Positions 1 to 5,715 of a stretch of 8,565 nt of DNA are shown in pieces (the stretch's first letter is position 1; each line of letters begins with the position of its first letter). The translations under genes and the position numbers were made by a program. Source of the stretch: Candidatus Omnitrophota bacterium (lineage in GTDB: Bacteria > Omnitrophota > Gorgyraeia > 2-02-FULL-51-18). A model generated the notes under the pieces. That model had not been told where the DNA came from, ran no database searches, and saw only the letters and a program-made list of their open reading frames with translations. The DNA lies in the NCBI GenBank assembly GCA_023247955.1, contig JAHFFL010000035.1, positions 1-8,565 on the forward strand, read 5' to 3'.

Positions 1-459
1 CTGATTCCCGAAGTGCCGATACGGATGGAAGAAGTAATCGGCGTCATACAAAACAGGAGCAAGCGAGGTAAAAATTTCAGCATTATTGTGGTCGCCGAAG
101 GCGCGAAGTTCGACGGCACCGAGGTGACGCTGGAGAAAAAACTCGACGATTTTGGCCATGTGCGGTTAGGGGGAATCGGCGAGTTCCTCGCCAAAAAGAT
201 CGAAGAAAAGACCGGTTTTGAAACGCGCGTGACGGTGCTCGGACATGTGCAGCGTGGCGGAAGCGCCACGGCATTTGACCGTATGCTTGGCACCCGTTTC
301 GGGGAGAAAGCGGTACGCCTAGCGAAACAAGGGCAGTTTGGACAAATGGTGGCCCTGCGCGGCAACGAGATCGTCTCGGTGCCTATTGAGACGGCTACCG
401 GTAAACTGAAGACCGTGGATCCCGATTTCTATGCCATGGCTAAAACCTTTTTTGGGTGA
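1..459 (+). CDS. pfkA: 6-phosphofructokinase, C-terminal part (5' end outside window)
   Basis: This is the C-terminal 152 residues of a phosphofructokinase, which phosphorylates fructose 6-phosphate to the 1,6-bisphosphate in cytoplasmic glycolysis. The reading frame is open from base 1, so the gene begins upstream; the ATG at 25 is internal. The signature near the substrate site is clear: ETRVTVLGHVQRGG (220-261) matches the family segment that carries the fructose-6-phosphate-binding Arg, His and Arg. Upstream of it RGKNFSIIVVAEGA (64-105) is also a conserved PFK strand. The TGA stop at 457-459 lies 3 nt before gmhA, so the two are probably co-transcribed. Whether the phosphoryl donor is ATP or pyrophosphate cannot be decided, because the deciding GGD(G/D) region lies outside the window. 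The family is certain; the symbol is less so for that reason. Confidence 0.93.
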   Translation: MIPEVPIRMEEVIGVIQNRSKRGKNFSIIVVAEGAKFDGTEVTLEKKLDDFGHVRLGGIGEFLAKKIEEKTGFETRVTVLGHVQRGGSATAFDRMLGTRFGEKAVRLAKQGQFGQMVALRGNEIVSVPIETATGKLKTVDPDFYAMAKTFFG

Positions 460-462
460 CCG

Positions 463-1035
463 ATGAAAGATAAAATTATCCGCGACATTCGGGACGCCAT
501 TCAAGTCAAAGAGTCCGTGATCCGCAGTCAGGTTGAACTCATCGAAAGGGCGGCGGTCCTTGTCGTCGATTGTCTCAAAAAGAAAAACAAGCTCCTCTTT
601 TTCGGCAACGGCGGTTCCGCCAGCGACAGCCAGCATCTGGCGGCCGAATTCGTAGGCCGTTACGAGAGTGAGCGTCAGGGTCTCCCGGCCATTGCGTTGA
701 CTACGGACACCGCCATTTTAACCGCGGTGGGGAACGACTACGGCTTCGACCGCGTTTTCGACCGCCAGATCGAAGCGCTCGGTCGGGTGGGCGATGTGGC
801 GTTCGCGATCTCAACCAGCGGAAACTCTCCCAACGTGATCTCTGGCGTAAAAAAAGCGAAAGAAAAAGGTCTGACCACCATCGGCTTTTTGGGCCGCGAT
901 GGGGGCAAGCTCAAGGCGCTGGTGGATTTGGCGATTGTCGTCCCCTCTGCAAAGACGTCGCGGATTCAGGAAACTCACCTCATGATCGGCCATATCCTTT
1001 GCGAGCGGGTTGATGAGGCCTTGCTTACCCCCTAA
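463..1035 (+). CDS. gmhA: Sedoheptulose 7-phosphate isomerase (SIS domain)
   Basis: A 190-residue single-SIS-domain protein, the usual length for GmhA, which converts sedoheptulose 7-phosphate to D-glycero-D-manno-heptose 7-phosphate, the first step toward nucleotide-activated heptose for lipopolysaccharide or S-layer glycans. Visible motifs are the phosphate-binding loop GNGGSASDSQH (residues 48-58), AAEFVGRY (60-67) with the conserved acidic residue E62, the stretch TTDTAILTAVGNDYGF (80-95), STSGNS (117-122), and near the C-terminus Q169 and H172 in QETHLMIGH. These fit GmhA better than the replication factor DiaA, which shares the fold. The ATG at 463 follows the pfk stop by 3 nt and has only a weak purine stretch upstream, so translation may be coupled. 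The 3' end overlaps the next gene, another heptose-pathway enzyme, which supports the assignment. Confidence 0.93.
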   Translation: MKDKIIRDIRDAIQVKESVIRSQVELIERAAVLVVDCLKKKNKLLFFGNGGSASDSQHLAAEFVGRYESERQGLPAIALTTDTAILTAVGNDYGFDRVFDRQIEALGRVGDVAFAISTSGNSPNVISGVKKAKEKGLTTIGFLGRDGGKLKALVDLAIVVPSAKTSRIQETHLMIGHILCERVDEALLTP

Positions 1036-1501
1036 AACTAAAACGCTGGCGGCTCTGCTTGCGGCCCTTGCCACGGAAAAAAAATCCGGAAAGAGGATTG
1101 TTTTTACGAACGGTTGCTTTGACATCTTGCACGTGGGGCATCTTCGTTATTTGCGGGAAGCCAGGGCGTTGGGGGACCGTCTCGTCGTCGGACTCAATTC
1201 GGACAGCTCGGTGAAAAAACTGAAGGGCGCGGGCCGCCCCGTGACTCACGAGAAGGACCGGGCGGAAATCCTCGGGGCTCTCGACTGCGTGGATGACATT
1301 GTTTTATTTTCGGAGGCAACGCCCGAGAAACTGGTCCGCGCGATACGCCCTGATTTTCTCGTGAAAGGCGGCGATTGGAAGGCCAAGGACATCGTCGGCG
1401 GGGAGTTTGTCAAATCCTACGGTGGCCGGGCCGTCGTGCTGTCTTTTTATAAAGGCTTTTCTACTACGCGCCTCATTGAAAAAATAAAAAAGACCTACTG
1501 A
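1013..1501 (+). CDS. hldC: D-glycero-beta-D-manno-heptose 1-phosphate adenylyltransferase (RfaE domain II type)
   Basis: A 162-residue nucleotidyltransferase equivalent to the C-terminal half of bifunctional HldE/RfaE. It transfers a nucleotide from ATP (by family) to heptose 1-phosphate, giving ADP-heptose. TNGCFDILHVGH (residues 32-43) contains the HxGH nucleotide-binding motif. GLNSDSSVKKLKG, the KGGDW segment and FSTTRLI near the C-terminus are also characteristic. The kinase half of HldE is absent, so this is the stand-alone form. The chosen start is ATG 1013, inside gmhA (23-nt overlap); a TTG at 1010 immediately before it is an alternative that adds one residue. No strong ribosome binding site is visible, which suits coupled translation. 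The heptose-7-phosphate kinase and the GmhB phosphatase needed between this enzyme and GmhA are not recognisable in the window. Confidence 0.92.
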   Translation: MRPCLPPKTKTLAALLAALATEKKSGKRIVFTNGCFDILHVGHLRYLREARALGDRLVVGLNSDSSVKKLKGAGRPVTHEKDRAEILGALDCVDDIVLFSEATPEKLVRAIRPDFLVKGGDWKAKDIVGGEFVKSYGGRAVVLSFYKGFSTTRLIEKIKKTY

Positions 1502-1510
1502 CTCTCGCAA

Positions 1511-2029
1511 ATGCAAAAACGCCGGCTCTTTAGGGTTTTAGACGCTAACTTCAACCGGTCACGTGAAGGCTTGCGCGTTTGCGAAGAGGTGGCGCGCCTT
1601 ATCCTTGAGGACCACGCACTAACCGGGTCTCTGAAAAAGGCAAGGCACCGGATCAGCGGCTGTCTCGGGAAACTGCCGTTCACCTTTGCCGCGCTTTTAG
1701 AGTCCAGAGACGTTGCCTCAGACGTTGGCAGGTCTCCTTCCTCTTTGGAGAACCGACGCGGGAACTGGGCCGATCTTTTTTTGGCGAATATCGAAAGAAG
1801 CAAAGAAGCTTTGCGGGTCCTAGAGGAAACCTCAAAGCTTATCAGCGTACCGCTTGCGGCACGCTTCAAGGAAGTGAGGTTTAGCGTTTATGCGATCGAA
1901 AAAAAAGCCTTGCCAAAACTGGAGGCTTTACGTGATCACGGATTTCGGGGTCCTGAAAAGGGACTCATTGGTGGAAGTGGCGCGCGCGGCCCTGCGCGGC
2001 GGTGCGGACGTCATCCAGCTTCGCGATAA
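1511..2029 (+). CDS. thiD2: ThiD2-type HMP-phosphate kinase domain, frame-broken from ThiE
   Basis: Residues 1-132 match my memory of the ThiD2 family, a helical kinase reported to phosphorylate HMP-phosphate to HMP-diphosphate in thiamine synthesis and often fused to the N-terminus of ThiE. The signature is RVLDANFNRSREGLRVCEE (8-26), SRDVASDVGR (65-74) and a second copy of the helix motif, ANIERSKEALRVLEE (92-106). After about residue 132 the frame runs through thiE and yields a Gly/Arg-rich tail to the TGA at 2027-2029. This tail looks like out-of-frame translation of thiE rather than real protein. The switch coincides with a run of eight A at 1899-1906. The gene starts 9 nt after hldC, with no clear ribosome binding site. 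Either the tail is made and tolerated, or the gene is one thiD2-thiE fusion broken by +1 nt (real, recoded, or an assembly error). Confidence 0.82.
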   Translation: MQKRRLFRVLDANFNRSREGLRVCEEVARLILEDHALTGSLKKARHRISGCLGKLPFTFAALLESRDVASDVGRSPSSLENRRGNWADLFLANIERSKEALRVLEETSKLISVPLAARFKEVRFSVYAIEKKALPKLEALRDHGFRGPEKGLIGGSGARGPARRCGRHPASR

Positions 2030-2525
2030 AACCGGCTCCGATGAAGCACTGATCGAGATCGGAAAGAAACTGCGGCGAGTGACCGAGGAGGCAGGGGCCT
2101 CTTTGATCGTGAACGACCGTGCAGGCGTGGCCAAGGCCATCGACGCGGACGGGCTGCATTTGGGGCAGGAGGACGGCGCGCTTGTCGAAGCAAAAAAAAT
2201 ATTGGGCGAGGAGCGCGTCTATGGCCGCTCCACTCATTCGAAGGCCCAAGCCGCGGCAGCCGTGAAAGAAGGTTTTAATTATATCGGTGTCGGACCTGTT
2301 TTTGCAACGCCCACCAAACCGGGTACCGCGCCAATCGGTTTGGAGCTTGTGCGTTTTGCCGCCAAAAATATTTCTATCCCTTTTGTGGCAATAGGGGGAA
2401 TCAATGAGTCCACCGTTCGGGAGGTGGTGAGCGCCGGAGCGCGTAGAGTAGCGGTGGTCCGCGCCGTTATGGCGGCCGATGATCCCCAGCGGGCCGCAAA
2501 CCGCCTCTTGGAAGCTCTCCCATGA
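1890..2525 (+). CDS. thiE: Thiamine-phosphate synthase
   Basis: A TIM-barrel enzyme that joins HMP-diphosphate and thiazole phosphate to form thiamine monophosphate. Motifs appear in the family order: LYVITD (residues 13-18), QLRDK (43-47), IVNDR (73-77), HLGQED (90-95, diphosphate/Mg-binding region), RSTHS (113-117), GVGPVFATPTKPG (133-145) and AIGGI near the C-terminus. At 211 residues it has the usual length for stand-alone ThiE. The start given is ATG 1890, with a purine-rich stretch (AAGGAAGTGAGG, 1868-1879) about 10 nt upstream that could serve as a ribosome binding site. The first ten residues (Lys-rich) are not conserved, so the protein may instead be the C-terminal half of a ThiD2-ThiE fusion. 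It overlaps the thiD2 frame by 140 nt. Its TGA overlaps the next start codon as ATGA. Confidence 0.93.
   Translation: MRSKKKPCQNWRLYVITDFGVLKRDSLVEVARAALRGGADVIQLRDKTGSDEALIEIGKKLRRVTEEAGASLIVNDRAGVAKAIDADGLHLGQEDGALVEAKKILGEERVYGRSTHSKAQAAAAVKEGFNYIGVGPVFATPTKPGTAPIGLELVRFAAKNISIPFVAIGGINESTVREVVSAGARRVAVVRAVMAADDPQRAANRLLEALP
1899..1906 (+). other. A8 homopolymer at the ThiD2-to-ThiE frame transition
   Basis: Eight consecutive A lie exactly where ThiD2 homology ends, read GAA AAA AAA GCC in the ThiD2 frame. ThiE homology (WRLYVITD) begins about 15 nt later, one nucleotide ahead in frame. Losing one A, or a +1 shift here, would join the two into a single protein of about 338 residues with a short Lys-rich linker. 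Other A8 tracts (1077-1084 in hldC, 2192-2199 in thiE, 6166-6173 in dgt) do not break their genes, so tract length alone proves nothing. Confidence 0.5.
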
Positions 2526-3430
2526 ACGGCGGGTGTATCTTGGCTGTCGGTTCCGTAGCGCTGGATTCGGTGCGTACGCCGTTTGGCAGCGTCAAAGATG
2601 CGCTGGGGGGATCAGCGACTTATTTCAGCGCCAGCGCGCGTTTCTTCTCACCGGTTTCACTGGTGGCCGTCGTGGGCGAGGATTTCCCCAAGCGTTATCT
2701 CGAGCGGATTAGGGAGCTCGGCATCCGGACGGAAGGGCTGCGGGTTGAAAAGGGGAGGACCTTCCGCTGGAAAGGGTGCTACGATTATGATTTGAACACG
2801 GCGAAGACCTTGAAGACTGAGCTGAATGTATTTCAGTCGTTCAAGCCCGTGATCTCGCGCGCTCAAAAAAACAGCCGTTACGTTTTTCTGGCGAATATCG
2901 ATCCTGAGATCCAGCTTTCCGTGTTTCGCCAGATGAAAAACCCGCGCCTGACCGCCTGCGACACGATGAATTATTGGATAGAACACAAGAAACCGGTTCT
3001 CAAGAAACTTCTTAAAAAAGTAGATATTTTTCTTTGCAATGACAGCGAGGCCAGACAGCTCTCGTCGGAGTTTAATCTGATCCAAGCGTCCCGATGGATT
3101 ATTTCTTGCGGCCCCCGGCTTGTCGTGATCAAAAAAGGAGAGCACGGCGTGATGTGCTTCTCCAAGGATTTTATTTTTCTCACGCCGGCCTATCTCTTGG
3201 AAAAGGTATTTGATCCGACGGGGGCGGGGGACACGTTTGCCGGAGGGTTTATCGGATACCTGTCAAAAACCGGTCGTTTGGACGGCGGCGCGGTGCGCCA
3301 GGCAGTGGTTTACGGAAGCGTTTTAGCCTCCTACAATGTGGAGAGTTTTAGTTTGGATAGAATCGCCGTGCTTAAATCCTCACAGATCCAGGAGCGTTAT
3401 CGGCAATTCAAGGAAATGACACGGTTTTAA
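2522..3430 (+). CDS. PfkB-family (ribokinase-like) sugar kinase, substrate unknown
   Basis: A 302-residue kinase of the ribokinase/PfkB superfamily. It has the N-terminal substrate-lid glycine motif GGSATYFSASA (residues 29-39) and the C-terminal anion-hole and catalytic motif DPTGAGDTFAGGF (231-243), with D237 as the expected catalytic base. Segments VVGEDFP, YVFLANIDPE and ACDTMNYWI resemble a widespread subfamily I recall only as an uncharacterised carbohydrate kinase, distinct from HldA (no typical HldA N-terminus), ribokinase and ThiD. Start ATG 2522 overlaps the thiE stop by 4 nt (ATGA), with GGAAG at 2510-2514, 7 nt upstream, as ribosome binding site. The heptose genes upstream raise the possibility that it supplies a missing sugar-phosphate kinase step, but nothing in the sequence shows this. 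The family is sure; the substrate is open. Confidence 0.88.
   Translation: MNGGCILAVGSVALDSVRTPFGSVKDALGGSATYFSASARFFSPVSLVAVVGEDFPKRYLERIRELGIRTEGLRVEKGRTFRWKGCYDYDLNTAKTLKTELNVFQSFKPVISRAQKNSRYVFLANIDPEIQLSVFRQMKNPRLTACDTMNYWIEHKKPVLKKLLKKVDIFLCNDSEARQLSSEFNLIQASRWIISCGPRLVVIKKGEHGVMCFSKDFIFLTPAYLLEKVFDPTGAGDTFAGGFIGYLSKTGRLDGGAVRQAVVYGSVLASYNVESFSLDRIAVLKSSQIQERYRQFKEMTRF
3309..3337 (+). promoter_or_regulatory. Possible sigma-70-type promoter upstream of tRNA-Gly
   Basis: TTTACG (3309-3314), a 17-nt spacer and TACAAT (3332-3337) resemble -35 and -10 boxes (4/6 and 5/6 matches to the E. coli consensus). It lies inside the sugar-kinase gene about 100 nt before the tRNA. Such matches arise by chance, and the sigma preference of this organism is unknown, so this is weak. 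It is the only candidate I noticed that could give the tRNA its own transcript. Confidence 0.2.
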
Positions 3431-3440
3431 GGATTTTTTG

Positions 3441-3511
3441 GCGGGCGTAGTTCAATGGCAGAATAGAAGCTTCCCAAGCTTCGGACACGGGTTCGATTCC
3501 CGTCGCCCGCT
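3441..3511 (+). tRNA. tRNA-Gly (anticodon CCC)
   Basis: A complete cloverleaf can be drawn. The acceptor stem is GCGGGCG (3441-3447) with CGCCCGC (3504-3510). The D arm spans 3450-3464. The anticodon stem is GAAGC (3466-3470) with GCTTC (3478-3482), enclosing loop TTCCCAA. The variable loop is 3483-3486, and the T stem is ACGGG/CCCGT around TTCGATT (3492-3498). The anticodon at 3473-3475 is CCC, reading the glycine codon GGG. Discriminator base T3511 fits bacterial tRNA-Gly. The next bases are CCC, so the 3' CCA is not encoded and must be added enzymatically. The gene begins 10 nt after the sugar-kinase stop and ends 19 nt before the lipoprotein start, so it may be processed out of a longer mRNA. 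Confidence 0.96.
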
Positions 3512-3530
3512 CCCTATTGGAAAATTCAGC

Positions 3531-4073
3531 ATGAGTCGCACGCGATTGGCTTCCCGTCAAGCCCAATTTTTTTTGGGTTGCATTATTTTTTTGACGGGAT
3601 GCGCCAGGTCGGGGTATCATACCTCCCTGAGTCAGCCCCCGATAACTCCCGGGCGGCGGGAGGATTTAGCGGACCAACAGTCTTTTTGTTGGCCAGTGAT
3701 CGGAGAGGTGACAAGTTTTTTCGGTTCTAGAAAAGAAGACGGCGCGGCGCTCAAAGGAATTGTGATTGAGCCGCGGAGGCGCGCCGATGTCGTGGCTTGC
3801 CGAGACGGCAGGGTCGCGTTCGTAGATCAGGCCTTTGGAGGTTATGGCAAGACCATTATCCTCGAGCATGCCGGGCATACCACGACGGTTTATTCGGGAA
3901 ATTCAGAGATTCTTGTTTCGTTGGGCCAATGGGTTCGGCAGGGTGAAGTGATCTCGCGCGCCGCGCATGCGAAAGGAAGCTCGCGGCGGTTTTATTTCGA
4001 GTTACGCAAAAACGGAAAAGCCGAAAACCCGTTGGAGTTTTTGACGCCTGAGAGAAGATTGAAAAATGTTTAG
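3531..4073 (+). CDS. Lipoprotein with a degenerate M23/LytM domain, probably non-catalytic
   Basis: A 180-residue protein with a lipoprotein signal: basic start (residues 1-9), hydrophobic FFLGCIIFL (13-21) and lipobox LTGC with the acylated Cys at 24. It should be anchored in a membrane, facing the periplasm. Residues about 53-162 follow the LytM/M23 pattern (WPVIGEVTSFFGSR, DGRVAFV, GGYGKTIILEH, FYFELRKNGKAENPLEFL). The zinc ligands are gone: the HxGID position reads LKGIV (L74, V78), the YaH position reads YSG (G123), and HLHFE reads RFYFE (R153, Y155). This resembles the inactive LytM domains of NlpD and EnvC, which activate cell-wall amidases, but there is no LysM domain. A longer frame from 3438 would run through the tRNA and was not used. 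A weak GGA lies 9 nt before ATG 3531. It overlaps the next gene by 8 nt. Confidence 0.85.
   Translation: MSRTRLASRQAQFFLGCIIFLTGCARSGYHTSLSQPPITPGRREDLADQQSFCWPVIGEVTSFFGSRKEDGAALKGIVIEPRRRADVVACRDGRVAFVDQAFGGYGKTIILEHAGHTTTVYSGNSEILVSLGQWVRQGEVISRAAHAKGSSRRFYFELRKNGKAENPLEFLTPERRLKNV
3552..3599 (+). terminator. Nested hairpin with T-tract inside the lipoprotein signal-peptide codons
   Basis: An inner stem GCCCAA/TTGGGT (3561-3566 with 3573-3578, one G-T pair) with a T6 loop is followed by TTATTTTTTT (3583-3592). A perfect 9-bp outer stem pairs TCCCGTCAA (3552-3560) with TTGACGGGA (3591-3599). The inner hairpin plus T-rich stretch could act as a weak terminator about 50 nt after the tRNA; the outer stem occludes part of the T-tract, so an attenuator-like switch is conceivable. 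The T runs also simply encode Phe/Ile/Leu of the signal peptide, so this may be coincidence. Confidence 0.22.
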
Positions 4074-5715
4074 CGATCCGGTGGTCGGCGAAAATTTCTT
4101 TGGACGCCAGGAAATTATCGACCTGTTGGTCAAAAGGGCCAGCGCCCTGAGATCAGGCTATCGCCAAAACGTGGCGATCATCGGCCATCAACAGCTCGGC
4201 AAGACCTCTATCCTGCGCCAGTTCTTACACGTCTTGAACGACCCCAAAATCCTATCCATTTATGTCGAAATCAAATTGCAGGCCGTTGATTATTTTGTCG
4301 AACAGTTCATTCGGTCACTGCTTTTTCAATACCTGAACCGCACGGCAAAAGGCGATCCGACGGAGACGCTCTCAAGGCTCGCGGAGAGGGCCACTCCCTT
4401 CATTCCCAAGACCGTGGAACGGATAGAGGAGATCGTGAATCTTCTCAAGTCGCGCCACGCGGAGGAAGCGTATAGCCGATTGTATGATTTGACCTCAAGC
4501 CTCAAACAAGAGACCGGCTTGAACTGCATCGTCATCCTTGATGAATTTCACCGTCTGGGAGAATTCGGGATCAAAAACGCGTTTTCAGCTTTCGGCAAAA
4601 AGATCATGGTGCAGAAAGACACGATGTATGTCCTCTCAAGCTCGGCATTTTCGGCGAGTCGAAAGATTCTTGCGGAGAAACTGGCGCTGCTGTTCGGAAA
4701 TTTCGAGCGCGTTTACCTCGAGGTGTTTGATTTTGAGACCTCGTTCCAGTTCCTTGAAAAACGTCTTGCGCCGGTACGCATCCCGGAATTTCTGAAGAGT
4801 TTTCTTGTCGCGTTCACCGACGGCCACCCGTTTTTCCTCGAAAACGTCGCCTCGCGCATTCGTGAGCTCAGTCTTGCCAAAAACGATCCCGAAGTTTCGC
4901 GGGAAACCATCGCTGATGTCCTGCTCCGGCTCCTCTATGAATCTCAGGGAGTGCTCAACCAGTATTTTATGAAACTGATCTCCCCATGGACACAGTCCAG
5001 TTCTCGCGGAATTCAGCTCTTGATTTTAACGGAGTTGGCGAAAGGGAAAAATAAATTAAAAGACTTGACGCTTGCGATCAACCGTAACCAACGGGAGATT
5101 TCGCGCGAGATCCAAGAGCTGATGGCGCACGAACTCATTTTAAAAACAGGGGTCTTTTACCGTTTCCACAATAAAATTTTTAAGTTTTGGTTGAAGGAAG
5201 TCTATGAGAAAAAAGAGCTTTCTATGTTGGGAACTTCGGCAAGGGCCGAGGATTTTCTCCTTTGCATTGAAGCGATGATTTTGGAGCACGAAGAATTGTC
5301 GCGGATGGCGGCGACGGACAGGGTGCTCAAGCTCTTCGGGCTTTTCGGCAACGAAATCGTCGAGTTTGGGGAGAAAAAGAGGAAGTTGCCGCATTTCACG
5401 GAGTTTATCAAGACCTGCGGGGAGAAAAACACCGCTTCGAACCAGTCTGGCAGCATCATTGCCAAGGGCCACGGCCGTTGCTGGCTCTGCAAGATCACGG
5501 AAGAAAAGGCCACCGAGCGGGAGATCTTGCAGCTTGTCGAGGGAGGAGAAAAGAGCACGCCGTTCGCGACGACGCGTGTGCTGGTGGCCCTGCGCGGGCT
5601 GGACGATAACGCAAAACTCCTAGCCAAGGAAAAGCACGTATTGACACTGGGGCTTTCGCGCATCAATATGCTGATGGATGTTTACGGTAAACTCCCGATT
5701 ATCCATTGCAAATAA
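4066..5715 (+). CDS. Archaeal-type (STAND-like) ATPase with winged helix and possible degenerate nuclease-like C-terminus
   Basis: A 549-residue P-loop ATPase. It opens with the NFFGRQE box (residues 10-16) typical of archaeal-type ATPases, followed by Walker A GHQQLGKT (40-47), Walker B CIVILDEF (154-161, D159/E160) and a sensor-like strand YVLSSSAF. Residues about 312-385 look like a winged helix ending in YRFHNKIFKFWL (365-376), a feature of this family. The C-terminal segment (about 395-549) has the layout of a restriction-endonuclease-like fold: GRCWLCKI (470-477), a helix, a VLVALRG strand and an AKLLAKEK helix. The expected acidic-x-Lys pair is not intact, so activity is doubtful. No membrane segment is visible. 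The start ATG 4066 overlaps the lipoprotein gene by 8 nt and has purine-rich GAGAGAAG (4050-4057) upstream. It probably couples ATP hydrolysis to nucleic-acid or partner binding; the biological role is unknown. Confidence 0.82.
   Translation: MFSDPVVGENFFGRQEIIDLLVKRASALRSGYRQNVAIIGHQQLGKTSILRQFLHVLNDPKILSIYVEIKLQAVDYFVEQFIRSLLFQYLNRTAKGDPTETLSRLAERATPFIPKTVERIEEIVNLLKSRHAEEAYSRLYDLTSSLKQETGLNCIVILDEFHRLGEFGIKNAFSAFGKKIMVQKDTMYVLSSSAFSASRKILAEKLALLFGNFERVYLEVFDFETSFQFLEKRLAPVRIPEFLKSFLVAFTDGHPFFLENVASRIRELSLAKNDPEVSRETIADVLLRLLYESQGVLNQYFMKLISPWTQSSSRGIQLLILTELAKGKNKLKDLTLAINRNQREISREIQELMAHELILKTGVFYRFHNKIFKFWLKEVYEKKELSMLGTSARAEDFLLCIEAMILEHEELSRMAATDRVLKLFGLFGNEIVEFGEKKRKLPHFTEFIKTCGEKNTASNQSGSIIAKGHGRCWLCKITEEKATEREILQLVEGGEKSTPFATTRVLVALRGLDDNAKLLAKEKHVLTLGLSRINMLMDVYGKLPIIHCK

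Noticed and set aside
83..636. Open frames on the - strand opposite pfkA and gmhA
   Set aside because: They lie opposite well-conserved genes, are Arg/Pro-rich or lack any recognisable motif, and have no spacing or start signals of their own. The same holds for other - strand frames through the window.
1077..1084. A8 tract in hldC (also 2192-2199 in thiE and 6166-6173 in dgt) as recoding sites
   Set aside because: The surrounding frames remain intact and conserved on both sides, so there is no sign of a shift. They serve as a caution against over-reading the A8 in thiD2.
2522..3430. Sugar kinase as a classical ThiD (HMP kinase) completing the thiamine cluster
   Set aside because: The GGSATYFSASA lid motif and overall pattern fit a carbohydrate kinase, and the HMP-phosphate kinase step is already accounted for by the ThiD2 domain.
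3441..3511. tRNA-Gly as an attachment site for an integrated element
   Set aside because: No integrase gene is visible and no second copy of the tRNA 3' end was found downstream in the window.
3438..3530. In-frame extension of the lipoprotein gene upstream to 3438, across the tRNA
   Set aside because: The extra 31 residues are just translated tRNA sequence. Starting at ATG 3531 places a proper signal peptide and lipobox at the N-terminus.
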